From NCBI RefSeq assembly GCF_910594005.1, contig NC_057823.1, positions 93,792,015 through 93,856,014 on the forward strand: a stretch of 64,000 bases of DNA. The letters are read 5' to 3'. The translations under genes were made by a program, and so were the position numbers. The DNA comes from Cervus elaphus (taxonomy: Eukaryota > Chordata > Mammalia > Artiodactyla > Cervidae). Below the pieces are notes generated by a model. That model saw only the letters and a program-made list of their open reading frames with translations. It was not told the origin of the DNA and made no database searches. This document shows positions 1-11,400 of the stretch, in pieces (positions within the stretch are counted from its first letter, which is position 1; each line of letters begins with the position of its first letter).

Positions 1-102
1 GAACAAGTTCCGGGAGTTGGTGATGGAAAGGGAGGCCTGGTGTGCTGCAGTCCTTGGGGTCGCAAAGAATTGGACACGACTGAGCAATTGAGCTGAGCTA
101 AC
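1..102 (+). mobile_element. BovB LINE 3' end (cut by window edge)
   Basis: The sequence matches the last part of BovB (RTE clade): the end of the ORF (E-L-V-M-E-R-E-A-W) followed by the tail GGACACGACTGAGCAATTGA. It directly abuts an L1 3' end at 107. Confidence 0.88.
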
Positions 103-106
103 TCAC

Positions 107-281
107 AAGGACCTACTGTATAGCACAGGGAACTCTACTCAAGATTCTGTGAATAACCTATATGAGAAAAGAACCTAAAAAGGAATGAATATATGTTTAC
201 GTATAACTGAACCATTCTGCTCTACACCTGAAACTAACACATTATAAATTAACTATACTCCAATAAAAATATTAAAAAACC
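107..281 (+). mobile_element. L1 3' end, ruminant/artiodactyl type
   Basis: This is the typical terminal L1 block: GGACCTACTGTATAGCACAG, then TATAACTGAACCATTCTGCT, then CACCTGAAACTAACACATTA, ending in AATAAAAAT and an A-rich tail. The BovB tail sits immediately 5' of it. Confidence 0.85.
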
Positions 282-3200
282 CAGAAATCTTATTTTAATA
301 TTTTACAATGGACTATTGCTAGCCTTAGTAAATAAATATTTAAAAGTTTTTTAAAAAGCCTCTAAGTTTGTGATAATTGTTATGAAGCAATAATACTAAC
401 AATACTAATAATACCACTAATAGCATACTACTAATAAATTTAAAAAATACGAAATAAAATTAACAATACGTACACATAAAATACTAATAATACCAATAAG
501 CTAATGCAATGGTATTTCAGTTAAACATAAAATAGGAATTTTTTTTTGGTCTCCTCTTTTTCTGCGTTTCTCCAAAGCTTTGATCTGTTTTCCCACTATG
601 AAGTTATTTCACTGACTATAACTAGAAAATGCCGTTTTGTCAGATTACAATCTTGTTCTCATACCACTTATCAGAGTGATCTCTTCCCTTCCCCCTCACG
701 GGTGATTTGAGATGCAGAGATGTACTCATCTTGGGTATGTTATATACATGTAGGGCTGCAGAATTAAGCCAGAAAACACAGATTTTGAGAATTAAAGTGA
801 ACAATCTGTGTTTTGAAGTAACTCAGATACGTTTCCTTGATTCCAACTAGTTATCTTGAAACACAGTAACCCTGACATCATGGCTGAAGAAAAAAAGAGA
901 AGCAATGTAAGCATACATGTCTGAATATTTAAATATCTTTTATCGATAAACATTTCTAGAATGCCACGCATTTGGATCCATGCTTTTCCTGAGGAAACCT
1001 GCAGTCTATCTTCTGCTTCCTGATACTGCAGGTGGATCCCATTACAAGGGTAGGACGCACCATGGAAAGCATGCCTAAACCTTTAAAGCTACGAAACAGA
1101 AAGCTGGTCTTCATTAATTAGATGTCAGGATTATGCAGACTGACCACTGTATTATTATGCAAAACATGGTGAAAAGCCCGATTATATAGTTTGTTGATAG
1201 TTCCACATAGGTAATTTATCTAAGCCTTATTTGCTAAGATATTCTATTAACCACAAAGGCAGGATTTGGTATCAGGTAAGAAAATCACACTGTGACTTTG
1301 TGGTTGATGGCTGAAAGAATGCCTTACCACAAAGGGAACTAAGAATGCAATATGGTGTCTTTCTAACTTTTAAATCAAGAAAAATCCCAGGCCCCAGTAC
1401 CACTTAACCTGGTGCTACCTCACAGGCAAATATAAGTGGAAATATTAACAAATCAGTGATTCATAACTGAGACTCACCATTTCAAACCCATATTCTCTGC
1501 CTTTATGAAAACCATGGAATTGGATTAAGAGAGAGGCCACATAACTTTAGATTTAAGCAAATGTGGACAATGGATTCTAGAATGAAGGATAAATGTGAGC
1601 ACCACAAACCCTCATCTGAACACTGACTAGCTGCTTTAATAAAAAGGAAGAGTTCACACACACAAAAAGATACTCAAAGTCCATAATGTGGAAAAATCTC
1701 AAGATCTGGGAATCTAGGTAAATCATGACTTTTTGCCTTTACCAATTTTACCCAAAGTCTTCCCAGGTGCTAAACGCAGCACTAAAGAAAAGCTATTACA
1801 AAACTATTATGTTAGGCCATTATCATCTTTGCCTCAATCTCTTATACCTGTGTCTATGCCAGCTATATAATTATGATGAAGGAGAACACTCCAAGCTCAA
1901 AAGAAGTGAACAACTTCAGTTTCTGCTCACACAGACCTTGTCAAGTAGCCAGTGACTTGTCCTCTCATTGTGAGTGACTAATATCAATGCTGGCTCTAAA
2001 GAAAGACACTTTTCATAATCGTCCAACAATCTGCTAAGTGAAAACATATGGATGGGCTTAGGCGAAGCCTGCCAGGGGTCTTTGTTGAATGGAAAACAGG
2101 TGCTTCCATTCTGTGCCACGTAATACCCCATTTACCCCCAAGTCCAAAGGTTACAGGACTAATAGCTGCCTGGTGGTAATCAACGAAAGCCAAGACACTA
2201 GCCCTGGTGAAACATCTGGGACATATTTTACATACTTGCAACATATGCTTCAGGTTCAATTAAAGTGAGGCTTTGGCACATTTATTAATCTTTTTTACTT
2301 TTATCCTATAAGAGGACCCACTGACCTGACCCCACTATTATACCATATGAAAAAACAGAGAGATAATGAGAGTGAGCGGTCAGTACCTGCTCGTATGGCA
2401 AAAAAACACATTTGTTTTCTCATGAAACTCCATTACGCATGACTCTATACACAAACTTTAAAGAGAGGAACCAATGAATTTTTCAAAGTAGGAAATTACC
2501 CTTCTCCCGCTCAGACACTCTGATAGCCAAGACTTACAACATTTACCACTGCGAGAGTCAGCCGAGATACAGAAGCTGGTAAATAGAAACTTGAAGTATC
2601 CTTTCGTATTTTCATTTACCAGTAAAAACTTTATACTTCCAGAATATAAGATTTCCATTCTAAGATTCTTCCTCCTATTATTGAAGTCCCAAAAAGTCTA
2701 TTGTAAATTATTACATTTGAGATTTTCTTCTTGTTCAGATATGGTTTTTATATTATCAATTGTGTTATGAGTGAATAAAAGCAAAACCCTCTTATATATC
2801 ACTCAGATAAAGGGGTGCATTTATGAAAATCAGCTCACAATCTTTTCATACGGAAAACACCACTGCTTTTTGGCATCCTATGCAGAATAGAGGTGAATTC
2901 ATAGAGTTATTTAAGCACTCACTTTAGTAAACTTTAGTCAACTTAGTAAACCAGATCTGAAAATGTGTTAGAACCAAGGTGTCAATTTCAGACAATCAAA
3001 TACCGCATAACAATAGATGCCACTCCAGAGATTTGAGTTGCCTTCCACCATCGCACCTTCTACTTGACATCTATGTTTTGGTAAGCTGGTTAACCAGGTA
3101 CGCTACTGGTTTTCCACAAACATCTTCTCTATTAAAAAAATGACCACAAAGGGAACTTAATGTATAGGATATCAACAAAATGGCTAAAAAAATATAGGCC

Positions 3201-4846
3201 AACTCCAAGCAGGGCCATTGAAGTGCCAGACTTCACTAAGGGTTTCCATTTATGAACATTCCTTGGGAGACACTTGCTGCTAGGATGGATCTTTATGGTG
3301 GCTTTAATAATAAAGCAGCAACAAGCAAAGGAAAAATGGCCATAAATGGATGGCAGCTCAGTGTTTATCAGCAGAGGAATGATGATTCAGAGCTGGCGTG
3401 CTGAGTTAAAATACAAGCTCTCTACAGCTCCACAACTGACCTTAACAATAAATCATATCATTTATTGCCAGGAGTGTATGCTCATGTTATTCAACATTAG
3501 GAAGAAGCACATATGTGTTTTTGCAGAAAGGAGATTTTTGTTAATGCTTGATGATGTTGCTAATGACTAAATGATATCCAGAAGAAACATTTCACTTAAA
3601 AGTGCTATCAATTTTAAAATGTTTGAAATAGCAGTAGAAGGGAGAAAGAATGCATTTGGAGAAAGAAGGTACATGTGTGTGCTTGTGTATGTGTGTCTGT
3701 TTCTATTTTCCTTCTAGCATTGAATATTAGTCAGGAAAAAAATCATTCAGGAAGTTAACTAATCACTGAGAATTTTTGTTGCTGTTGCTGACATTTCCAA
3801 TGCTTGCTTCCAGCACACAAATTCTTACACTGGGATATAAGTGTACATCTCTACTGGAATCCAAGTTCAAGGGCATAAATTAAGATACACTGTTTTTCTT
3901 CTTCCTTCGAAAAATTTCAGTGCTTCACTAGAACAGAAGTCAGATAGATTCAGCGTAGGTCAAAAATCAGGCTTTACAAGCTGAACAATGTGGTCAAAAT
4001 GAGTGCTCTTTCTCACCCCTCCTCCCAATCTCACCCTAAGACTTTTTAGGTCTTAGATGCAGAAATGCCCAAAGATGATGCTATAAACCATCAGCAATAG
4101 TCTCCTTGACATAGAAAGCTGTCCTCCTGACTCCACGTACTGCTGCAGCGGGGCAAGATCATTCTGGTTTCTCCCTCTACTTGTCCCCTCTCCCCAGGGG
4201 ACAACCAATTCAAGCTGTCCCAGAAACCAGCTGTTATTTACTGTGGTCACCATCCGCAAGCCAGCCAGCAATCGACACGCGAGCCTCTCTGCACAAACTT
4301 TCCAGGCCAAGGAACCGTAGGGCTGTTTCCAAGTCTAGACCAGGGCAGTGAGCACTGGCATTATTCAAATGCCCTCCAGAGCCCTATGTACACATGTGTT
4401 CTTTTGCTGAGCAATTCTTGGAAAATTACAGATGACGATATCCAAGTTTAACACACACAGCCTGCTATTTTTTCACTTCTCTCTTCCCCCAAAGTGTAGC
4501 CTGATTTGTAATACTCCAGATAGGACAAATTTTTGCCCTTCAAAAACAGTTGTCACTGCCGTTATCTTCGTGAGAGCTATCAAGTTCCAGACAAGCTGAA
4601 TTATTATTATTATTTTTTTTGTTCCTGGCAGAAAAATATTTGACCCAGCTCTGGACAAAAGCGAAGACGATTTATAGCCCTCTCTGCCTCTTTGCAACAT
4701 GCAGTGGCATTGTTAGGATGATAAACAGCACTGTCCAATTTTCTGGACTCAAAACACTTCAACTCCTTTTTTAACTGTCTGTGAAAACAGTATCATGTCT
4801 ACATTTCCCCATCCCCAGGTACCCAAGTGCTGGGAAAGATAATTAC
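282..4846. other. Mostly unique intronic sequence
   Basis: Positions 380-500 are AT-rich with irregular AATACTAATA-type repetition. No gene and no young transposon was seen from 500 to 4846. A block at about 4060-4330 has a higher GC content and retained CpGs near the acidic exon. Confidence 0.6.
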
Positions 4847-4900
4847 CTTGTCATCTTTGTCATCTTCTTCTTCCTCGTCCTCTAGCATGTCCTCCACTAC
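4847..4900 (-). CDS. MCTP1: MCTP1 internal exon, acidic linker
   Basis: This is a 54-bp internal exon (18 codons, phase 0 at both ends) on the minus strand. The acceptor reads TTCTGTTTCTGTCTGCAG ending at 4901, and the donor is GACAAG|GTAATT at 4847/4846. The translation is VVEDMLEDEEEEDDKDDK, 12 of 18 residues Asp or Glu. In MCTP1 as I remember it, this peptide directly follows the GKDNRQRDT end of the upstream exon at 24477-24596, which supports both calls. It lies in the loop between the two C-terminal membrane segments. No function for the acidic run can be read from sequence; binding of cations or basic partners is a guess. The exon is too short for an ORF scan and was found from its splice sites and reading frame. 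Its length and phase would let it be skipped without a frameshift. The next exon, expected to begin DSEKKGF, was not found in 1-4846. Confidence 0.92.
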
Positions 4901-4910
4901 CTGCAGACAG

Positions 4911-6435
4911 AAACAGAAGTTGTTTTCATGCTTTTTAAGAGAGGCAATTTTGTTCTGTCATTTTGAACCTTTTGGAAATGAAAACTTTATTAACATTTGA
5001 AACAGAGGCACTGAGAGGGAATATTTGATCTAGAGGCAGGGATTAGGAAAATGCTACGCATTTAATTGATGAACGCCAGGGACCTGAGTCCCCAGTCAGG
5101 GGAACCCTATTTGTGTGAAATGTTCTGTGACGACTTAAAGAATTGGAACTATGCATAAGGTAAACCAACACTAATTTGAAGGATGCTTTAAATCAGGAGA
5201 TTTCTTTTCTTTTTCACCTACTCCACTGTCTATATTAATTAGGCCCTTTAAATTTGGAGCTAGATAACTAAGCAGAGTACAGCTCTGCTATTTCTAATTT
5301 ACTTGTCACCAAACCCTAAGATAAAAAATTGTCAGTTCATTGATTCATGCTAGTGATCTATGGCATAAAACTAACAATATCTTTCACGGCTCCAATTTGA
5401 ATTCTGATGAATAAATGTCAACTCTTGACTATGTCTGAATTACTTGTTCCTTTTGTGGATTATCTGCAACTCTAATGTTCATTCTCTGTGATTTTACACA
5501 TGGATTATGTTATGAGAATGGACATTACTATTGAAAGAAAATAAGAAATGCATTCAATAATCAAGTGTGTATAACACGTATATATAGCCCATAAGGACAG
5601 ATATGCATACATATATTTTTTAATGGCTCCTGGTTTATCTACTTCAGCAGAATGAAATAGTCATTTTGGATTTGCCAAATAATTTCCCCTTGCCTGGATC
5701 AATATATAACTGCAGGCATTACAAATGAGACTTCACCCCATTCCAGGTGTTTTATTATGTTTTTATATATACACACTTCATGGAAACCAAAAATTTTACA
5801 ACTTTGAGGGGAGTTATTGTTCAGCTATGTGCCAACTTATGATTGCATTTATGCCATTTAATATAACTTTTAATTCTTGTGGTGCTTATATATTTTTATC
5901 CAATATCTTTCTCTCTGAATAAATTCAACAAAATCATGATCATCAAATATTTTTAAACCTTTCTCCAAAACTCACAACTTTAGAAGACAGAGGTAGCTAA
6001 CTCTTCTTTCCTGTGGCTTTATAACAGACACAAGAATATGCTATGAATGAAAATTTCAATAACGAAGACTTACTAAACAGAGTTACGTAGACTGAAGTAA
6101 CATATCAGGACCATTAGTTATTCTAATAATTTTTCTCAAATATTTTAAAAGCAGGCACTGATTTAAAAGAAGAGCCTAAACACAAACTTCTAGTTCTCAT
6201 GAACTAAGATATAACGAAAAGCATTTGACAAACTGGGAAACTGTTCCTAATTTACTGTCATACTTTAAATTTTCTGTTAAACGGCCTTTCCTTTGGACAT
6301 TCAGCATTTCAAAAGAACCAGAGTAACACAGTGTGCTGTTTCCAGTATCGGGTGAGAGTTTACACTAATTTTGGGAACATCTAAAGCAATTCAACCTCAG
6401 CAAGAATGAAGGGCTCTTGACATTCTAACTATACT
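4911..6435. other. Unique intronic sequence
   Basis: I recognise no gene or repeat here. The stretch is AT-rich, with small hairpins near 5087 (GGGAC-CTGA-GTCCC). Confidence 0.5.
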
Positions 6436-6439
6436 CAGT

Positions 6440-6565
6440 CACGCCATGAGCATTTATTACAAATGCCCTTGTCCAAGGCATATGGTACTAGTGATTGTGG
6501 AAATACAAAGATGGATAACACAGATACTTCATTTCAGCCCTCAAGAGGCTTATAATCCAACAGAA
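6440..6565 (-). mobile_element. L2-like old LINE fragment
   Basis: The reading order GAGCATTTATTACAAATG, AAATACAAAGATGGATAACA, CCCTCAAGAGGCTTATAATC follows the common diverged L2 3'-region pattern read in reverse. Confidence 0.5.
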
Positions 6566-6769
6566 TTTAAATGGGGGATATCAGATAGCCTTTCATGTTT
6601 CCTTTTAATTTCCTGAAAATTTGAAGCATGAATATCGTACACACATAGGCAACAACAGTGACCATGTACAACTGAGGTGCTGTATGCCAGGCTATTCCAA
6701 ACTGGGCCCTTTGTGAGGGAGGCTGATGCAGGAAAAGAAGTTGCGGTATTTCAGGACATTATGTTACAT

Positions 6770-6862
6770 CAAAAGAATCCACCAAACACCAAGTAGCTAA
6801 ACCAGAATTCAAACTCAGGTTGTGGGATAGCACAGCCAGCTCTTAAACTCTGCCCAGTTCAA
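6770..6862 (-). mobile_element. MIR SINE fragment
   Basis: The core AGTAGCTAAACCAGAATTCA followed by AAACTCAGGTTGTGGG and CTCTTAAACTCTG matches the reverse-oriented MIR tRNA-related part. It is diverged. Confidence 0.5.
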
Positions 6863-6865
6863 AAA

Positions 6866-7284
6866 CCAAAAAAATTTAAAAAAAAAAAAGAAAGGATGGG
6901 GGAGGAAAAGGAAAACAAGAGAAGGACTGATCTAACCCTTCCATGATCTTTTTAATGATTATAAATTTGTAACTCTAATAAAATGATGTTTCAAATTTCA
7001 GGTTTATATTAAGTAATTTTTAAAGGTTGGTCATTACCTATTTTTTAAAAAAACTATATATGTTGAGGTATACAATATGATTATTTGATATAAATCAGAT
7101 TAAGTAATTTTCCCTAAGATTACCCATATAGTCACATATGAAATATGAAATTAATATACTTTTATTCTTGTACATTAAAAATCAAACAATATTTTAGATG
7201 GTTATTTTTAAGACTATTATATGTCTTTCCTCTTCAGTAATTATCACATCATACTACAGATGCAAGGAAGGCAAAATGGTGTCA
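6866..7284. other. A-rich and AT-rich intronic sequence
   Basis: An A-rich tract at about 6867-6893 is followed by AT-rich sequence. Positions 7045-7140 vaguely resemble an old L1 3' UTR, too weakly to call. Confidence 0.4.
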
Positions 7285-7355
7285 GATTGTGCCTAGCAGT
7301 TTGTAATAAGTGTTCAAGAAATATTTGTTGATCGACTGAACTGAAAAATACATAA
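7285..7355 (+). mobile_element. L2 3' end
   Basis: GTGCCTAGCAGTTTGTAATA then AGTGTTCAAGAAATATTTGT and TTGATCGACTGAACTG follow the L2 3'-terminal pattern. Confidence 0.55.
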
Positions 7356-8017
7356 TCTATGCTTCATATCTTTGAACAGCTGGTTGAAGGTCTATCATTA
7401 ATTTCACAGAACTCAACTAGCTCACCTGCAAAGACGTCTAATCAATGATGGAGATTAATAAAAGCAAATATTCAAAGTGTTTTCAAAGATTTGCCAGGCA
7501 AGAGAAAGCATGGATATTTAACTATTATTTCAAGATTTGGAGTTCTCCAATATCTTCAAGTTAATTTTCCAAAATTAAAAATATTATTGAACCAGGAAAC
7601 AAACCAAGAACTTAATTTACACATTTCACAAGTCAGCTGCAGATCTTACATTCAAGAACACCTCAAAAGAGGTCTACAGAATCAGACTCTTCATTTGCAA
7701 AACCCAAACAGTTCTCACCCTGCACAAGTGGGTAATTGGCTACGCACAATTGCTCCATAAATGTGCGGCCAGAACCACCCAACACAACCATTTGCTTTTA
7801 CATTTGGCAGCAAAGTGCTGTGTTCAAGAGAGGCTGTTGTGTTGTGTTGCAGCCCCCGAGTGAGGGCTTTTCCCCTCCTCCAGTTATTTTTTAATGTTAC
7901 AACATAAACGTCTGCAAGTGAGGATGTATAATACAGATGGTTCCTAGGGATGCCTTTAAGTGGCTTCAGAATGTATACCACTATTACATTTTGCTCAGAT
8001 GATGCTTACTTAAGGTA
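7356..8017. other. Unique intronic sequence
   Basis: No gene or recognisable repeat. Short open frames on both strands here look like chance. Confidence 0.5.
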
Positions 8018-8140
8018 CCTTGGAAAATGGAGATGATCATAGCACCTACCCCACAGTGTTGATTAGGTATCCAATGAGATAATGCATTAATATTTAAAGT
8101 GCTCAGCACAATACCTGCACCAAAGTACTTAAAAAATGTG
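8018..8140 (+). mobile_element. MIR SINE 3' part
   Basis: AAAATGGAGATGATCATAGC, then ACCCCACAGTGTTGATTAGG and GAGATAATGCATT, then GTGCTCAGCACAATACCTG follow the MIR core and 3' region in order. Confidence 0.65.
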
Positions 8141-8288
8141 TATGACTAATAAAAATAGAAAAGACATCCATTTAATAATATTTAAAGATTAATTTTTGGA
8201 AATTAAATGATGCATTTATTTTCCTGGACAAAATAGTCAGGGGTCTGAATGACACATGCAATTCTGATTCATATTTCCCTGACACTAA

Positions 8289-8494
8289 GACTTCCCTGGT
8301 AAAGCAGACAGTAAAGCATCTGTCTACAATGTGGGAGAACTGGGTTCGATCCCTGGGTTGGGGAGATTCCCTGGAGAAGGAAATGGCAACCCACCCAAGT
8401 ACTCTTGCCTAGAAAATCCCATGGACGGAGGAGCCTGGTGTCCATGGGGTCACAAAGAGCTGGACATGACTGAGCGACTTCACTTTCACTTTTT
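8289..8494 (+). mobile_element. Bov-tA SINE
   Basis: A tRNA-Glu-related head (ACTTCCCTGGTAAAGCAG, then GGGTTCGATCCCTGGGTTGG) is followed by the Bov-A body (CTTGCCTAGAAAATCCCATG) and the GACATGACTGAGCGACTT tail. The B-box-like GGTTCGATCC is intact, but this is a SINE and not a tRNA gene. Confidence 0.93.
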
Positions 8495-11400
8495 AAGAAA
8501 TACATAAAGGGGCACAGGTAGAGCTGTGGATAAAGATTCCCAATTAAACGACAATGGTTTCACAACTAATTTTCAGGCTTTAAAAGTCCAATGAAACAGA
8601 TGACTTTGACGGCAAGTATCTCAGAAGCTAGGCTGTGCTCTGAGACAAGAACTTTGACCAAATGCAATGAATACAGAAACTGCAAACCGAGCTCTTAAAA
8701 ACAAATGATATATATCACTGAAGTGCATTTAATGATTGCACAAAATTGAAAACTTTCCCAGAGAACTCAAGTAACACCTAGTATTTAGAAAGAGAGGGCT
8801 GGAGTTTAACACTTAACTAAGGAAAACAAATAAAATAAAGAAGTTCCGGTCTCAAATTCCAGTTCTTTCCTCTGCAAATAAAACCAAATAAGGACTACAT
8901 AGTTTTGTTTTCATGTATACAAAGTCCAGTTGCCCAAAGAGTTGTCAGCAATAATTTCATAGCAACACATCTGTAGTATTTTCTTGAGAAAAAAAATGAA
9001 GAGTGACAAAAAAATGCATGTGTTAGAAAAGACACATTTTTGCAAAGTTGGGTTTTTCCTCTTTTCTTGAGGGAGGCTATCTCAGATTGGCTCTAGACTT
9101 CTTTTTCCAAATTATGCTTCCTGATACCTTGCTTGAAAGCAAGTAGTATTAATCAAACAAAGGAAGGGCACTAGGGAAATCAGAAAGATGTAATGCAAGC
9201 AGTTAAAAGTGACATGACCTTCTGTAATGTCGCTCGTCACAGACTTATATGCCAGACACTGGAAGAAGGTCCTGAAAGAAACTGATTCTTGGTACTATTC
9301 CTTGAACGTAATACTAATAAAGATGACATTTTCAAAAACACATGTAGACAGGCGCAAATGCAGCATTCTAGCTATCTTACAGCCAAAGGATAAGCAAATT
9401 ACACTATTTTTAAAAGCATAATATTTCTTCTTTCATAGTCCATATTTGCTGAACATTTGTCATGAACATATAACACATAATATGTGGCTGTTTATGGTAA
9501 AAAATCCATTTTAAAAATGGAGCAACACTGCATCTGTGGAATCTATATATTTTATACAGTTGTATAGATGCTCTATTAATATTATGACTTTTAATGATAA
9601 TTTGACACAACTAAATGCTTTATGATTTGCAAGGAAATAAAATTTTATTTGGCTGAAGATGTTAAAAATGATGCTGGTAATCTGAATAAAGGTATGATAA
9701 CATGTTTAGAATTATTCCACTAGACAAAGATATATAAGGGGGGGACTAGCAAGAAAAAAGACAGATAACAAAACAGTGGAAGGATGAGGGAAAGTAGATT
9801 CAGGTAAACTTCATTATTAAAATCATCACAAGACAGTGGCTCCTAAGTCCTGCTTTTTAATACTAATTCAGGGTACATGGTATAAAGCTAAAATGATTTT
9901 AAAAAGAGGGGGATAAAATTTCCACCAATAATTCTTAAAACACTTTGTACCATAATTTTCTCTAGGCTAAAGTTTGCCACTGATTTATATCTCTTTAAAC
10001 AACAACAACGACAAATCTTGGTTATATTACCTTTGTAAAATAAGTATTGAGTACCACAAAACCAAAAACCCTGGAAAGCCAAAGATGACACAAACCAGTT
10101 TCTTTTGTATGTTTACTTTTTCCCTCAGAAATAATCCTTGAATTAAATGGATGTTTTGCTATGTTCAGAATGAAGAGTTGCACAATTCAAATTGCCTTAC
10201 TCTAAACGGTCTATAAAAAAGCAACACATTTAAATTAAAGAAGAAATCACTGCTGTCCAGATGTGCAACTGTGATGTTAAAAAATTAAAGAAATTGTCAC
10301 AAAAGAAAGACATTTCCTATTTAATTTCATAGTCATAGAACATCCAAAGTGTACAGATGCTTATATTTGGGTACATTACAAACTAAATGCTTATTTCCAC
10401 CCTAGAGATATGGAGGAATTTGGGTAAAGCAGTTTGCTTCAACATGGTCTAGAGTTCATTTACATCATTTCACGGGTACATAAACCAAGCAGAACATGCA
10501 TTTGTGTGCCAATGGATGTATTACATGTGCAAATATCACATGAAATTATTGAAAGTTTATGAATTGAGAAGATGCATATAACCATTCAGATTATTTCAGA
10601 TCTCTTAAAAGCACCGGAGGTTGGGCTGAAGACATTCTTGGTCAATAAGATCATTACAGGTGCGCTTGCAGTCATTTTCACCACAAGACACCTGTACCTC
10701 TCAAGATTTCTGAGAAAGAACTTCTGCAAAATGAATGACGCAATTAAACTGTACGTATAATTTACTCCACATTTGAAGGAATAATACAACCCATAAACAG
10801 GTCTGGAATATACTGTTTCATCTAGCCTATCTCAAAAGCAACTGCATGTGTGATGGCTGCTTAGTTTGATTCACGCTATTAAGGATTTGACCTTGGAGTA
10901 TTTCAGCTACAGTAGTCATCAAGATAACTGAACCACTAGATGTAATAATAATTAGTGTGATAGGCTTGCCAGTGAAGCTGAATATATTGCAATACAAAAG
11001 AAGGCAGACTAAAAAGAAAAGCATTATTACTTACTGCTAAAAGACTTCCTGATTTTTACAGAGACACTCAAATACAATTATTTCTTCTCACAGAATGCAT
11101 TTCCTTGGCTCATTCTGGGAAGTGCCATTCTGTAATTTAGTCTGATTCTTAATAGGAAATGTGGCTTTAATGTGGCTATCAGATGACTTTTGATGCATGC
11201 CACTGATTACATACAGCCTGTATTCTGCATCATCAACAACAGCATTCTTATTTGCAGTATAATATGCTTTGCTGTAGGGTGCAAGGACAGTAAATTTACT
11301 TTACTGGCCAAGAGTATGTAACCTTTTAGTTTTTAAGTGTCAGCTTAATATGCAGAAAAACCCTTCCATTCAGAAATGCTAAATACAGTATAAATTCTAT

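Larger units (their letters stand above)
1..4846 (-). other. MCTP1: MCTP1 intron downstream of the acidic exon (partial)
   Basis: The intron begins with GTAATT at 4846 and runs out of the window on the left. The next MCTP1 exon, expected to open DSEKKGF, was looked for on the minus strand and not seen. Apart from BovB and L1 tails at 1-281, the sequence is mostly unique. Confidence 0.8.

Noticed and set aside
1238..1342. Repeated CCACAAAG/CTTTGTGG words suggesting a small inverted-repeat transposon
   Set aside because: The arms are only about 8 bp, unequal in spacing and without a target-site duplication.
8289..8494. tRNA-like sequence with an intact B box
   Set aside because: It is the tRNA-Glu-derived head of a Bov-tA SINE, followed by the Bov-A body; no foldable tRNA gene.
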